Below are positions 54,073 through 63,533 of a DNA stretch of 64,000 nt, in pieces; position 1 is the first letter of the stretch, and the number at the start of each line of letters is the position of its first letter. The notes under the pieces are model-generated. The model was not told where the DNA came from. It saw only the letters and a list, made by a program, of their open reading frames with translations, and searched no databases. This DNA comes from Paracoccaceae bacterium. GTDB taxonomy: Bacteria; Pseudomonadota; Alphaproteobacteria; Rhodobacterales; Rhodobacteraceae. The DNA lies in the NCBI GenBank assembly GCA_020425125.1, contig JAGQRV010000009.1, positions 45,155 to 109,154 of the forward strand, written 5' to 3'. The translations under genes were made by a program, and so were the position numbers.

Positions 54073-55052
54073 GCGACCCGGTGCTGATCGCCCGCGAACT
54101 TACCCGGCACTACCAGATCAAGGGCGGGGCGTTTTCCAAGGATGCGACCGTCCGCGCAGTGAACGGAGCGAGCTTCGAGTTGCATCCGGGCCGCACGCTT
54201 GCCGTCGTCGGCGAATCGGGATGCGGCAAGTCCACGCTGGCCCGCATGGTCACGATGATCGAACCACCCACATCGGGCGAGCTGATCATCGGCGACCGGC
54301 CCATCGGCGACACCGGTGCAGCCGGCGACCGGGCGTTGCGGGCCATGGTGCAGATCGTCTTCCAGGACCCCTATGGATCGCTCAACCCGCGTCAGACGAT
54401 CGGCCAGACGCTTATGGAGCCTCTGAAGCTGAACCGGCCGGATATCGGCGCTGCGGAACGCGAGAACCGTGCCCGCGAGATGCTGGGCTTCGTGGGCCTT
54501 CGCCCTGAGCATTTCGAGCGCTATCCGCACATGTTTTCGGGCGGACAGCGGCAGCGGGTGGCGGTGGCGCGCGCGCTGATGCTCGACCCGAAGATCCTCG
54601 TTCTCGACGAGCCCGTCTCGGCGCTGGACCTGTCGATTCAGAGCCAGATCCTCAATCTTCTCGTGGATCTGCAGGATCGTCTGGGGCTCGCCTACCTCTT
54701 CATCAGCCACGACCTGTCCGTGGTGCGCCACGTCGCCGACGAGGTGATGGTGATGTATCTCGGCCGCTCGGTGGAGCATGGCAGCAAGGACGATCTCTTC
54801 GACCATCCCATGCATCCCTATACCCGCGCACTCCTGTCCGCGACGCCATCGGCGGATCCGCTCCGCCACCGCCAGCGCATCCGTCTGGCCGGAGAAGTTC
54901 CGTCGCCGCTCAACGTGCCGCCAGGCTGTCCCTTCAATCCGCGCTGCTGGCGTGCGACTGACGCCTGCAAGGCTGCCTTTCCGCCGGTCGTCGGTAATTC
55001 CGGCCACCGCGCAGCCTGCCTGCATCCGCTGGCCGTGGGCGAGAAGGTCTGA
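54069..55052 (+). CDS. dppF: Peptide ABC transporter ATP-binding protein DppF
   Basis: Cytoplasmic ATPase of 327 residues. Walker [11 protein letters not shown]-loop [20 protein letters not shown], signature [15 protein letters not shown], Walker [13 protein letters not shown] and [15 protein letters not shown]. The start [34 protein letters not shown] and the C-terminal Cys cluster [17 protein letters not shown] are typical of DppF/OppF. It ends the dpp operon and converges on modC. Confidence 0.95.
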   Translation: MSDPVLIARELTRHYQIKGGAFSKDATVRAVNGASFELHPGRTLAVVGESGCGKSTLARMVTMIEPPTSGELIIGDRPIGDTGAAGDRALRAMVQIVFQDPYGSLNPRQTIGQTLMEPLKLNRPDIGAAERENRAREMLGFVGLRPEHFERYPHMFSGGQRQRVAVARALMLDPKILVLDEPVSALDLSIQSQILNLLVDLQDRLGLAYLFISHDLSVVRHVADEVMVMYLGRSVEHGSKDDLFDHPMHPYTRALLSATPSADPLRHRQRIRLAGEVPSPLNVPPGCPFNPRCWRATDACKAAFPPVVGNSGHRAACLHPLAVGEKV

Positions 55053-55154
55053 CGGATATTTCGCATTTGGTCGACGCCGTCGGGCGGTAGGGCGACGTTC
55101 TGCGCCGGCTCGGGTTGCAGCGCGGCTTGCGCACGGCTGAACGGGTGTCGGCAT

Positions 55155-55173
55155 GGTTCGCCGTCGCCGAACC
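55155..55173. terminator. Small hairpin between dppF and modC
   Basis: GGTTCG and CGAACC arms with a 7-base loop lie in the 161-base gap between two convergent operons, 41 bases from the modC stop on the minus strand. It is a modest candidate for termination in either direction. Confidence 0.35.
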
Positions 55174-55213
55174 CTTGGAGCTTCGTGTCGTGGCCAGATC
55201 GGTTCGGTCGATC

Positions 55214-56326
55214 CTAGCCGCTGCCTGCGCCGGTCACCACCGCGACGCCCTTGATCTGGGCGAAGACCGTCTGTCCGGTCGACAGGCCCAGCGTTTCCCA
55301 GGACCGCCGTGTCACCCGGACGAGAAGCCGTGCGCCCCGGCCGTTCTCGCCGAGCGCGACGACAGCCATGACCTGATAGGGGTCCTGCGCCGCGAACCCG
55401 ACGATACGAGCGGACAAGACGTTGAGGATGGTAGTTTCGGCGGTGGGCTGCCGCGCCAGGCTCACGTCCGAAGCGGTGACACGGATCCGAAGCGGCGTAC
55501 CGATCTCTCCGAATCGGCCGGGCACCATCAGGTCGGCGCCGTTCAGGCGCAGAACGGTCAGTCCGTAGGCCTCGTCGTGTCCCGCAACCGCCGCGCGCAG
55601 CGTCACCCCGGCCTCGGGCAGACGCGCGATGGGCAGGGCCGGATCGGATTGCAGCGCGTCGAGCGGACCGGCCGCATCGACCCGCCCGGCCCGCATCAGC
55701 ACAAGATGGTCGGCGAGACGCTCGACTTCGGCAAGGTCGTGGCTGACATAGACGACCGGAATCGCAAGCTGGTCCCGAAGCCGTTCCAGATAGGGCAGGA
55801 TCTCGTCGCGGCTGGCACGGTCAAGTGCCGATAGCGGTTCGTCCATGAGCAGGAGCCGCGGCTGCGCAAGCAGGGCGCGCCCGATCGCCACGCGCTGACG
55901 TTCGCCGCCCGACAGGTTGGCTGGCGTTCGGTCGAGCAAGCGGTCGAGCCCCAGAAGCCCGGCCACCTCGTCAAATTGCAGCTTCTCCTCGCGGCCCGAA
56001 GCGAGTGCGCGGGTCCGGCCGTAGTCGAGATTGCCGCGAACCGTGAGGTGGGCGAAGAGGCTCGCCTCCTGGAAGACGTAGCCGATCGGCCGGGTGTGCG
56101 CGGGCCGGAAGTGGGCCGCGTCCTGCCAGGTCTCTCCGGCAAAGGCGAGGTGCCCGTCCCGGATCCGGTGAAGCCCGGCGATGCAGCGCAGCACCGTGGT
56201 CTTGCCGCAGCCGGACGGTCCGAACAAGGCGGTCACGCCGATTGCCGGTGCGGAAAAAACGACGTCGAGGCGGAAATCGCCGACCGGTCCGGCGAACCGG
56301 GCCGAGATCCCGTTCTCTGGCGTCAT
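55214..56326 (-). CDS. modC: Molybdate ABC transporter ATP-binding protein
   Basis: Cytoplasmic ATPase of 370 residues for molybdate import. Walker [11 protein letters not shown]-loop in [18 protein letters not shown], signature [15 protein letters not shown], Walker [13 protein letters not shown] and [15 protein letters not shown]. The C-terminal region (about 295-365: [23 protein letters not shown]) is a MOP/TOBE domain that senses or binds molybdate. ATG 56326 overlaps the modB stop by ATGA. Last gene of modEABC. Confidence 0.95.
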   Translation of the reverse strand: MTPENGISARFAGPVGDFRLDVVFSAPAIGVTALFGPSGCGKTTVLRCIAGLHRIRDGHLAFAGETWQDAAHFRPAHTRPIGYVFQEASLFAHLTVRGNLDYGRTRALASGREEKLQFDEVAGLLGLDRLLDRTPANLSGGERQRVAIGRALLAQPRLLLMDEPLSALDRASRDEILPYLERLRDQLAIPVVYVSHDLAEVERLADHLVLMRAGRVDAAGPLDALQSDPALPIARLPEAGVTLRAAVAGHDEAYGLTVLRLNGADLMVPGRFGEIGTPLRIRVTASDVSLARQPTAETTILNVLSARIVGFAAQDPYQVMAVVALGENGRGARLLVRVTRRSWETLGLSTGQTVFAQIKGVAVVTGAGSG

Positions 56327-56991
56327 GGACGCTGTTCCCGTGACCGCCGCTCGATGAGCGAGACGGCAAGGATGACCGCAAACGCGAAGACGACCATGCC
56401 GCCCGCGAGCAGATGGGCCTGCCGCCATTGCAGGGTCTCGACCATCTCGAGAACGGCAATGGACAGGACCTGTGTCTTGCCCGGAATATTGCCGCCAATC
56501 ATCAGCACGACGCCGAACTCGCCGACCGTATGCGCGAAGCCGAGGACTGCTGCGGTCAGAAGACCTGGCCGCGCCAACGGAATCGCAACGGTCAGGAAGC
56601 GGTCTAGGGGCGAGGCGCCGAGCGTCGCGGCCACGTCAAGCGGGCGGTCGCCAATCGCTTCGAAGGCATTCCGGATCGGCTGGACAACGAAGGGCAGGGA
56701 AAAGACCACCGATCCGATGACGAGACCGGCAAACGTGAAGGCCAGCGACCGCGCGCCCCATGCTGCCGCAAGCACGCCGCCGGGCCCGTTCGGTCCAAGC
56801 GCGATCAGCAGGTAGAACCCGAGAACCGTCGGCGGCAGCACGAGAGGCAGAGCCACGAGCGCCGCCACCGCCTCCTTCCACCACACCCTGGACCGTGCCA
56901 GCCACCAGGCCAGCGGCGTTCCCAGCACCAGCAGGACAGCGGTCGAAACCGCGGCAAGCTTGAGCGTGAGGAGAACCGGCGTCCAGATCAT
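56323..56991 (-). CDS. modB: Molybdate ABC transporter permease
   Basis: Inner-membrane permease of 222 residues with five to six spans. [27 protein letters not shown] and [25 protein letters not shown] are classic ModB segments. The loop [64 protein letters not shown] carries the EAA-type ATPase contact. It starts 10 bases after modA and overlaps modC. Confidence 0.95.
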   Translation of the reverse strand: MIWTPVLLTLKLAAVSTAVLLVLGTPLAWWLARSRVWWKEAVAALVALPLVLPPTVLGFYLLIALGPNGPGGVLAAAWGARSLAFTFAGLVIGSVVFSLPFVVQPIRNAFEAIGDRPLDVAATLGASPLDRFLTVAIPLARPGLLTAAVLGFAHTVGEFGVVLMIGGNIPGKTQVLSIAVLEMVETLQWRQAHLLAGGMVVFAFAVILAVSLIERRSREQRP

Positions 56992-57001
56992 CGGTCCCGC
57001 G

Positions 57002-57739
57002 TCAGGGCTCGACCGCGTAGCCGTAGCTTTCGACGATCTCTCGGGCTTTCGGCGTCTTCAGGAATTCAAGGAACGCAACCGCGGCCGGGTTATCCGCCCC
57101 ATGTGTCAAGAGAACTGCGTCCTGACGGATCGGATCGTAGAGCGACGGATCGACGATCCAGGCCGATCCGCCCCTCTCGCCCAGTTGTGCCCCGGCGACG
57201 AAGCCGATCTCGGCATTGCCGGTCGCCACGAACTGGAAGGTCTGGGTGATCGAACTGCCTTCGACGATCTTCGGGGCAAGCAAGTCATAGACTTTGAGGT
57301 TCTGCATGGCCTGAACCGCCGCGGCACCGTAAGGCGCGGCGTCCGGGTTGGCGATGGCGATCCGCGTCAGCTTCGGATCCAAAAGCGTTTCTTTCCCGGT
57401 GACCTGTCCTGTCTCGGCGCTCCACAGCACGAGCTGGCCGATTGCGTAGGTGAATTCGGTGTCCGGGACGCCGAATCCTTCGGTCGCGGCCATCGCCGGG
57501 CGCTTCCTGTCGGCCGCAAGGAAGACGTCGAAGGGCGCCGCCTGGCTGATCTGGGTATAGAGTTGCCCGGTGGAGCCGAAGCTCAGAACCGCGTCATGGC
57601 CGGTCTCGGCCTTGAACGCTTCCGCAACGGCTTTGGCCGCATCGGTGAAATTGGCAGCTACGGCAATCTGCGTGGTCTCGGCCCCGGCAGAGCTGACGGC
57701 GAACGCGGCGATAATGACAGCAAGACAGCGGTGCATCAT
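57002..57739 (-). CDS. modA: Molybdate-binding periplasmic protein
   Basis: Periplasmic oxyanion-binding protein of 245 residues. Signal peptide [18 protein letters not shown]. Mature start [57 protein letters not shown] contains the Ser/Ala backbone and Ser hydroxyl contacts to molybdate. [17 protein letters not shown] and [17 protein letters not shown] match the second lobe. Two ATGs (57739, 57736) are adjacent. It follows modE by nine bases. Confidence 0.95.
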   Translation of the reverse strand: MMHRCLAVIIAAFAVSSAGAETTQIAVAANFTDAAKAVAEAFKAETGHDAVLSFGSTGQLYTQISQAAPFDVFLAADRKRPAMAATEGFGVPDTEFTYAIGQLVLWSAETGQVTGKETLLDPKLTRIAIANPDAAPYGAAAVQAMQNLKVYDLLAPKIVEGSSITQTFQFVATGNAEIGFVAGAQLGERGGSAWIVDPSLYDPIRQDAVLLTHGADNPAAVAFLEFLKTPKAREIVESYGYAVEP

Positions 57740-57748
57740 GATCCCGGC

Positions 57749-58540
57749 TCAATCGACGGCAAGAATGATGAAGGGGGCCTTGATCAACGCGGCCGCCGGC
57801 TTGCCGACTTCGAGCGCGAGGTCGGCGAGCGCCTCCATGGTGATGATGCTGGTCAAAGTCTTGCCGCCGCCGATATCGAGGCTGACCTCGGCATTCACCG
57901 CACCCTTCTCGATCCGGGACACGCTGCCCTCGATGCGATTCCGCACCGACGTCTTCCGCCCTTCGTCGGCCTCGGTGAGGATGACGAAGGGCGCCTTGAA
58001 GAGCGCCGTGACGGGTTTTCCAACTGCAAGATCCAGATCCTTGACGCTTTCGCGGGTGATGATCGCCGCGAGGGTCACGCCATCCGTTACGTCGACCTTC
58101 ACTTCCGCGTTGACGGCGCCGTCACGGATTTCGGAAACGGTGCCCCTGAGGGCGTTTCGTGCACTTGTCCGCATATGAATACTCCAGATCATGTCAGTTG
58201 CCGTAAGTCCGCTTCCCCCCAGATCGGCCCCGATGCGGTCGAAACTTCGGGCGATGTCGTCCTGAAGCCGGTGAAATGCGGTGATCAACCGCCGCCCGTC
58301 TTCGGTTAATGCGGCCCCGCCGCCGCTTCGCCCTCCCGGTCTTGCGTCGACCAGCGGGCGGCCAACCAGATTGTTCATTGCGGCCACGGCATCCCATGCC
58401 GCCTTGTAGGACAATCCAACTGCCCGCGCCGCGCCCGAGATGCTACCTTCCCGCCCGACCGCTTCGAGCAGCCGAATCCGTTCGCGCCCGACCGGCGCGG
58501 CATTCGGTGCGGAAAGCAAGACTTCGGGTTCGATGGGCAT
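57749..58540 (-). CDS. modE: Molybdate-responsive regulator ModE
   Basis: ModE-type regulator of 263 residues. N-terminal winged helix (RIRLLEAVGREGSISGAARAVGLSYKAAWDAVAAMNNLVGRPLVDARPGGRSGGGAALTEDG) is followed by two tandem TOBE/MOP molybdate-binding domains (about 125-190 and 195-262: NALRGTVSEIRDGAVNAEVKVDV and NRIEGSVSRIEKGAVNAEVSLDI). It is first in modEABC and a perfect Mo-box palindrome lies 22-46 bases before its start, so it should repress its own operon when molybdate is plentiful. Confidence 0.94.
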   Translation of the reverse strand: MPIEPEVLLSAPNAAPVGRERIRLLEAVGREGSISGAARAVGLSYKAAWDAVAAMNNLVGRPLVDARPGGRSGGGAALTEDGRRLITAFHRLQDDIARSFDRIGADLGGSGLTATDMIWSIHMRTSARNALRGTVSEIRDGAVNAEVKVDVTDGVTLAAIITRESVKDLDLAVGKPVTALFKAPFVILTEADEGRKTSVRNRIEGSVSRIEKGAVNAEVSLDIGGGKTLTSIITMEALADLALEVGKPAAALIKAPFIILAVD

Positions 58541-58561
58541 CAGCGACTCGGGCGATGGTGG

Positions 58562-58586
58562 CGCTATATCGTCGCACTATATAGCG
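58562..58586. promoter_or_regulatory. Mo-box (ModE operator)
   Basis: Perfect inverted repeat CGCTATAT - 9 bases - ATATAGCG, matching the known ModE operator pattern of TATA-rich half sites bounded by CG. It lies 22-46 bases before the modE start and overlaps likely -10 sequence for leftward transcription, consistent with autorepression. Confidence 0.88.
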
Positions 58587-58587
58587 G

Positions 58588-59031
58588 AATGCTGCAAGTG
58601 CAGCAGACATTCCGCCGCAGGCGAGAGCGCGGTTCCTGTCGGCAACATCCGTGACATGCACCGGATGATCGCCCGGGTCCGCAGGTTTTTACAGTCACGG
58701 CATCTGGACTTCGACTACAGGTGGTGTTTTCGTCTGCATCATTGCCGTCATGTACTCAGTTCCGATTTTCGGCGGCTCTTGGTGGACGCATGGGTTGCTT
58801 GACGGTTTCTCGCTCCTCGGTGCACGGAATGCTCCGGCCCCCATTCCGGGTTGGGCCAGTGGACTGCGGATCCGCGGCCGGGCACAGCCGGAGGAGCAGC
58901 GTCCCCGCATCTCGCCGTATCCCGCTGGTTTGGGGAGTTCGATCGATGCCAGTGCCTTCCACCCCCGATGTCCGCAAATGGACGCGGGCCCTCGTGTTGC
59001 CACCCATCCGGTCGGACAGAGGTCTTCGAAC
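58588..59031. other. Gap between the Mo-box and galE, no gene recognised
   Basis: These 444 bases hold a small stem (GCTGC-aagt-GCAGC at 58591-58604) next to the Mo-box and otherwise no feature I can name. A frame in phase with galE is open from 58750, but its 94 residues (Pro/Gly/Arg-rich, starting MYSVPIFGGSWW) do not resemble a GalE extension. A galE promoter or a long leader is expected somewhere here. Confidence 0.5.
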
Positions 59032-60030
59032 ATGAGCGGCACCGTCCTGGTCACAGGCGGAGCGGGCTATATCGGTTCGCATGCCTGCAAGGCGCTGGCC
59101 GCCGCCGGATACACGCCGGTCACCTACGACAATCTGTGCATCGGCAATCGCTGGGCCGTACGCTGGGGTCCGCTCGAGATCGGCGATATCCGGGACAGCG
59201 CACAACTTGCATCGGTCATGAATCGGCACCGCCCCGTTGGCGTCATGCATTTCGCGGCGCTCACCCTTGTCGGCGAGTCGATGAGCGAGCCCGGGCTCTA
59301 TTACCGCGTGAATGTCGGCGGCGCGCAGACCGTGATGGACGCGGCTCTGGCAGCCGGCATCCGCGCTTTCGTGTTTTCCTCGACCTGCGCGGTCTACGGC
59401 ACGCCGCCGAAGCTGCCGATCACCGAAGCGACGCCGAAGACGCCGATCAATCCGTACGGCGCCTCGAAACTGATGGTTGAGCGGATTCTCGAAGACTACG
59501 ACGTCGCGCACGGCTTCCGGTCCGCGGCATTGCGCTATTTCAACGCTGCCGGAGCGGATCCGGAAACCGAGATCGGCGAAGCGCGCGCGGTGGAGTCGCA
59601 TCTGCTTCCGCTTGCGATGGATGCGCTTCTGGGGCGGAGGCCACCGCTGAACGTGCTCGGCACCGATTACCCGACCCCCGATGGCACGGCGATCCGCGAC
59701 TACATCCATGTCAGCGATCTGGCGGGCGCCCATGTCCGGGCGCTGGAGCGTCTTCTCGACGGGGCGCCGTCGTTTGCCTGCAATCTCGGCACCGGGTCGG
59801 GCCATTCGATCCGCGAAGTGCTCGACACGATCGCACGTGTCGCGGGGCGGGAAGTCCCGCACAAGTACGCGGCCCGCCGGCCCGGCGATGCGACGGAACT
59901 CGTTGCCGACACGGCCCTGTCGCGGCAGCTCTTCGGAGAAGGGCTGACACCGCGCTCGGACCTCGACACGATCGTTTCAACGGCCCTCGCATGGCACCGG
60001 AGCGACCTTTACGCGCGGTTCTGGGGCTAG
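59032..60030 (+). CDS. galE: UDP-glucose 4-epimerase
   Basis: Cytoplasmic NAD-dependent SDR-family epimerase of 332 residues, interconverting UDP-glucose and UDP-galactose for polysaccharide or galactose metabolism. The NAD motif is LVTGGAGYIGSHACKAL, the active-site Ser/Thr is in FSSTCAVYGTPPKLPITE and the YxxxK pair is in NPYGASKLMVERIL. LRYFNAAGADPETEIGE and YDTPDGTAIRDYIHVSDL-type blocks (here DYPTPDGTAIRDYIHV) are GalE signatures. ATG 59032 places the NAD motif at the normal distance; the upstream open frame is ignored. It stands alone. Confidence 0.95.
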   Translation: MSGTVLVTGGAGYIGSHACKALAAAGYTPVTYDNLCIGNRWAVRWGPLEIGDIRDSAQLASVMNRHRPVGVMHFAALTLVGESMSEPGLYYRVNVGGAQTVMDAALAAGIRAFVFSSTCAVYGTPPKLPITEATPKTPINPYGASKLMVERILEDYDVAHGFRSAALRYFNAAGADPETEIGEARAVESHLLPLAMDALLGRRPPLNVLGTDYPTPDGTAIRDYIHVSDLAGAHVRALERLLDGAPSFACNLGTGSGHSIREVLDTIARVAGREVPHKYAARRPGDATELVADTALSRQLFGEGLTPRSDLDTIVSTALAWHRSDLYARFWG

Positions 60031-60115
60031 GGCGAACACCTCCCGCAGCCAGAAAGTGGGGGCCTCTGCAGGCTGACCCCATCGTCCCTCTGCCCGGCAC
60101 CACAGCGCATGACCG

Positions 60116-61375
60116 TCAGGAGGCGCCGGGCCGGCCCGTCAGTTGCCGTATGTCCGGGGACCGCCAGCTTACAAGGTACAGCAGGATCGCGAGCGTCGCC
60201 GAAGCCGCAGCGATGAAGAACGGCAGGCGGATATTGACGTCCATGAGCCCGCCGCCGGCCAGCGACATCACGCCGCCGGCGAGGCAGAAGACAGCGATTG
60301 TCACGCCCATCACCCAGCCCTGGTCGTCCGCCCCGACCGCGCCGGAAAAGACGCCGATGATCGTCGGGTAGGCAACGCCGAAGAACAGGTAGAAGAAGAA
60401 GACCGGCACGAATGTCGCGATCGCCACTTGCAGCGACACGAAGGCCAGCGAGCAGCCGACCATGATCAGCAGGCATGCCAGAACGATCAGACGCTTGGCG
60501 ACGTGCGCCTGAACCGGACCGATGAGGAGGGTCCCGGAAATCGCGATCGCCAGTCCGATCACCATCATGACGGCGCTGCCGCCCATGACGCCGAAGCCGA
60601 AGGCGGATGCCAGATAATTGTCGACGAACACGTAGAAGGTGACGTTGGCGATCATGAAGAAGATGTAGACCGGCATCAATCTGAGCACGATAGGGTGGTT
60701 GCGCACCTGCCAGAGACTGTCGATCACGTCGAGCGGGCGGAACACGAAGGGCCGGCGTTCGGTGCGCATGTCGTGGAAGAAGAAGATCACCAGCACCATC
60801 GTGAGCGCCACCAGCCCGAGAGCGGCATAGAGCGGCAAGCTGTAGCTGGCGATGGGGCCGATCAGGTTCTTGTCGGTAAGGATCCCGCCAATGATCGGCC
60901 CGCCGACCAGACCGATGCTGACCCCGGTCAGGATCAGGCCCATGTTCCGGTCCCGCTCGGCAGGGTTGCGGCTGCCATCGACCATGGCTGCCTGCGCAAT
61001 CGGCTGATTGCCGGCGGTGAACCCGGTAACGGCGCGGCCGAGGATCAGGAGCCACAGGCTGTTCATCGTCAGCGCCGCAATCGACAGCGCATAGCCGACC
61101 AGGGCGCCGCCAAGACAGATCAGAAGCGCCTTCTTGCGTCCGATCGCATCCGAAAGCTTGGCGATGTAGACGACGCCGAGAAACCAGGCGAGGAAGAACA
61201 TCCCGATCACCAGACCGTAATCGAAATGGCGATCGTTCATCGACGTCGCTTCGGGAAGAAACCCTGCCGTCGGCTCCATGATCAGTCCGTTGATGATCGG
61301 GAAGACCAGGCCTTGGCCGATCAGGTCCACGAAGACGACGAGCATGAGCGTGAACTTGGTGACCGGGGTCAGCAC
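60116..61375 (-). CDS. MFS transporter (TetA-like, 12 spans)
   Basis: Inner-membrane major facilitator of 419 residues. It starts with FTLMLVVFVDLIGQGLVFPIINGL, the motif D1 pattern of TetA-type antiporters; AKLSDAIGRKKALLICLGGALVGY is motif A and LGRAVTGFTAGNQPIAQAAMVD is motif B. A central cytoplasmic loop (FHDMRTERRPFVFRPLDVIDSLWQVRNHPIVLRL) divides two six-span halves. Start is GTG at 61375, preceded by GAGGTAAGCC. Substrate unknown; a metabolite or drug exporter is likely. Confidence 0.88.
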   Translation of the reverse strand: MLTPVTKFTLMLVVFVDLIGQGLVFPIINGLIMEPTAGFLPEATSMNDRHFDYGLVIGMFFLAWFLGVVYIAKLSDAIGRKKALLICLGGALVGYALSIAALTMNSLWLLILGRAVTGFTAGNQPIAQAAMVDGSRNPAERDRNMGLILTGVSIGLVGGPIIGGILTDKNLIGPIASYSLPLYAALGLVALTMVLVIFFFHDMRTERRPFVFRPLDVIDSLWQVRNHPIVLRLMPVYIFFMIANVTFYVFVDNYLASAFGFGVMGGSAVMMVIGLAIAISGTLLIGPVQAHVAKRLIVLACLLIMVGCSLAFVSLQVAIATFVPVFFFYLFFGVAYPTIIGVFSGAVGADDQGWVMGVTIAVFCLAGGVMSLAGGGLMDVNIRLPFFIAAASATLAILLYLVSWRSPDIRQLTGRPGAS

Positions 61376-61457
61376 GGCTTACCTCTCTGTCGCGTCAGGC
61401 CGAGTGCCGCTTCGCGAGGGCGGCGGTACCTCGGGTTGCGCGGATCGGAGCCTGCGT

Positions 61458-61478
61458 ACGCCGCAGCACATGCGGCGT
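61458..61478. promoter_or_regulatory. Inverted repeat upstream of the MFS gene
   Basis: ACGCCGC and GCGGCGT, a perfect 7-bp repeat with a 7-base loop, lie 83-103 bases before the GTG of the MFS gene and 44-64 bases after the small upstream gene. It may end the small gene's transcript or be an operator. Confidence 0.4.
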
Positions 61479-61521
61479 GATGCGGATCCGGTGCCGCCAT
61501 AGGTCGCAATCCTGCACTGGT

Positions 61522-61725
61522 TCACTCTGCTTCGGCGGTGGCAAGGCGCCGGCGATACTCGTCCTCCATGCTTTCGATATGCGCCAGGACGGACTCGAGC
61601 GCCTCGCGCTGGGATTCATCCTGACCCTCGTCGGTCCACTGGGCGAACTCCTCGCGCAGGATCTCAAGCACGTCGCAGGCGCCTCTCAGCTGCTCTGCCT
61701 CGTTCGTGTCTGCGTCGACTGTCAT
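61522..61725 (-). CDS. Small acidic helical protein of unknown function
   Basis: A 67-residue protein rich in Glu, Asp and Ala (TNEAEQLRGACDVLEILREEFAQW, DESQREALESVLAHIESMEDEYRRRL). It looks all-helical, perhaps a coiled coil, with no membrane segment. GGGGGAGA lies three bases before ATG 61725, a strong ribosome site that decides this start over a frame 22 codons longer. It is divergent from the TetR gene with 210 bases between, and precedes the MFS gene on the same strand by 146 bases. Not recognised. Confidence 0.65.
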   Translation of the reverse strand: MTVDADTNEAEQLRGACDVLEILREEFAQWTDEGQDESQREALESVLAHIESMEDEYRRRLATAEAE

Positions 61726-61894
61726 CGGTCTCCCCCTCAAAGCCCGCGCATCGCGGGGTCCCTGATCCGATGCAACCCGACAGCGGCGCACCTGGCAAGC
61801 GTTTGCGACAGGTCAGCACCTCCCAAGGCTCCGGAACGCGCCGGGAGCCCCTCAAAACAAGTGCGAAATCTGCGTAATGCACAGCGTCTTGAAA

Positions 61895-61914
61895 TTGATC
61901 AATCGTTTGATTAA
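61895..61914. promoter_or_regulatory. Palindromic TetR-type operator
   Basis: A 20-base imperfect palindrome, TTGATCAATC followed by GTTTGATTAA (16 of 20 positions symmetric), lies 22-41 bases before the ATG of the TetR gene in the AT-richest part of the 210-base divergent gap. It fits autorepression by the CecR-like regulator and could also affect the small gene on the other strand. Confidence 0.6.
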
Positions 61915-61935
61915 AAGAATCGCGAGGAGGGCGAC

Positions 61936-62583
61936 ATGCGTGAATCACTGGACCACGGCGCCGCTGACGATACCCGCAGACGACTCGTGTCGGCGGCGCT
62001 GAAGCAGTTTGGCCGCCATGGCTTCACGGCGACCTCGACGCGCGCCCTTGCTGCCGAGGCGGGGACGAACATCGCCTCCATCGCCTACCATTTCGGCTCG
62101 AAGGCCGGGCTTTACCGCGCCTGCGGCGAACACGTGGCAGCCGCAATCACGGAGACAGTGGGCGCGCCGCGCGACCATGCCGGCTGCTCGCCCGCAGAGG
62201 CGGCCGAGCTTCTGGAGCGGATGATGCGCGCCATGGTCGGCTTCCTGTGCACGTCTCCCGCGGCCGACACGCTGGTTGCCTTCCTCCTGCGCGAAATGGC
62301 TGAACAGGGTGCGGCTCTCGACACCATCTATGGCAGTCTGATCGAGCCCAAGCACCGCGAACTCAGCGTACTCTGGGGGGCCGCGACCGGTCGGGACGCC
62401 GAAAGCGAAGCCGTGCGTCTCGCTGTCTTCGCGATGATCGGTCAGGTGGTCTATTTCCGCATCGGCAGACCCGTCGTGCAACGGAGGATGGGCTGGGACG
62501 ACATCGGTCCGGCCGAGGCCGCGCGGATCGCCGACATTCTTGCGCGTAATCTGCGTGCCGCCATCAAAGGCCAGCGTCTATGA
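61936..62583 (+). CDS. cecR: TetR-family regulator, CecR (YbiH)-like
   Basis: TetR-type repressor of 215 residues. The HTH is DTRRRLVSAALKQFGRHGFTATSTRALAAEAGTNIASIAYHFGSKAGLYRACGEHVA. The C-terminal ligand domain (about 80-205) fits the CecR group (DUF1956-like), with LVAFLLREMAEQGAALDTIYGSLIEP. It is translationally coupled by ATGA to a YbhG-like adaptor and then a YbhF-like ATPase. This is the same gene set that E. coli CecR controls (ybhGFSR) in response to cefoperazone and chloramphenicol. GAGGAGG precedes the ATG. Confidence 0.9.
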   Translation: MRESLDHGAADDTRRRLVSAALKQFGRHGFTATSTRALAAEAGTNIASIAYHFGSKAGLYRACGEHVAAAITETVGAPRDHAGCSPAEAAELLERMMRAMVGFLCTSPAADTLVAFLLREMAEQGAALDTIYGSLIEPKHRELSVLWGAATGRDAESEAVRLAVFAMIGQVVYFRIGRPVVQRRMGWDDIGPAEAARIADILARNLRAAIKGQRL

Positions 62584-63533
62584 TCGGATTCCTCTGCTCT
62601 CTTCCCGGCGCTGCGGCGCTGATCGCGGCCTGCGCCGTGCCGCCGCCGTTCGCCACCGGTTATGTCGAAGGCGAATATGCCCTCGTCGCACCGGTCGAAG
62701 TCGCACAGATCGACGAGATCATGGTGGATCGGGGCACGCGGGTGAAACCCGGACAGCCGCTGGCGCGCATGGAATCCCAGGACGCCGAGATCGCGCTGGC
62801 CCAGGCGGACGCGGCGCTGGCTCAGGCCAGGAGCCGCCTTGCGGATCTGCGGGAAGGCAAGCGCCCGGAAGAGATCGGCGTGATCGAGGCGACCCTTGCT
62901 TCTGCCAAGGCCCAGGCGGACGAAGCCGACCGGGCGATGAAGCGTCTGGTCAGCCTGGCCGACCGTGGCGCCGCGACGCGGGCGGACAGCGATGACGCGG
63001 TGACGGCCGCCGAGGTCGCACATGCCCGCGTGGCGGAGGCCGAGGCCCAGTTGGCCGTGGCCCGCCTGCCGGCGCGCCCCGACGAAATCGACGCTGCCGA
63101 AGCGAGCGTCGCCGAAGCCAAGGCGGCCCGCGACAGCGCGGCGTGGAAGCTCGACCAGCGCCACATCGCTGCGCCATCCGGCGGGACCATCTACGACGTG
63201 ATCCGGCATGCCGGCGAGATTGCCGGGCCCTCGGCGCCGGTTCTGTCGCTGCTGCCGGACGGCGCGGTGAAGCTGCGCCTCTATGTTCCCGAGACCGCGA
63301 TCTCGAACATCGCCCCCGGAAGCCGCCTTGAAGTGCATTGCGACGGCTGCCCCGACGGGTTGAGCGCACGCGTGATCTACATCGCGGACGGGCCCGAATT
63401 CACCCCGCCAGTGATCTATTCCCTCGAGAACCGCCAGAAGCTCGTCTACCTGATCGAGGCGCGGCCCGAGGACACTCTCTGGCTGAAGCCTGGCCAGATC
63501 GTCGATGTCGCCCTGCCGGATGACGGCAAATGA
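62580..63533 (+). CDS. ybhG: YbhG-like HlyD-family membrane fusion protein
   Basis: Secretion adaptor of 317 residues. A short N-terminal hydrophobic segment ending in a cysteine (GAAALIAACAVPPP) may be a signal anchor or lipobox. The lipoyl-like parts are YALVAPVEVAQIDEIMVDRGTRVKPGQPLARMES and KLDQRHIAAPSGGTIYDVIRHAGEIAGPSAPVLSLL. A long Ala/Glu/Arg helical hairpin (about 65-175) lies between them. The C-terminal barrel has KLRLYVPETAISNIAPGSRLEVHCDGC. It overlaps both neighbours by ATGA, at 62580 and 63530. Works with an ABC exporter encoded downstream. Confidence 0.9.
   Translation: MIGFLCSLPGAAALIAACAVPPPFATGYVEGEYALVAPVEVAQIDEIMVDRGTRVKPGQPLARMESQDAEIALAQADAALAQARSRLADLREGKRPEEIGVIEATLASAKAQADEADRAMKRLVSLADRGAATRADSDDAVTAAEVAHARVAEAEAQLAVARLPARPDEIDAAEASVAEAKAARDSAAWKLDQRHIAAPSGGTIYDVIRHAGEIAGPSAPVLSLLPDGAVKLRLYVPETAISNIAPGSRLEVHCDGCPDGLSARVIYIADGPEFTPPVIYSLENRQKLVYLIEARPEDTLWLKPGQIVDVALPDDGK

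Noticed and set aside
58750..59031. A 94-residue N-terminal extension of GalE
   Set aside because: GalE proteins start just before the GAGYIGSH motif, and the extension has no similarity to a domain or targeting signal.
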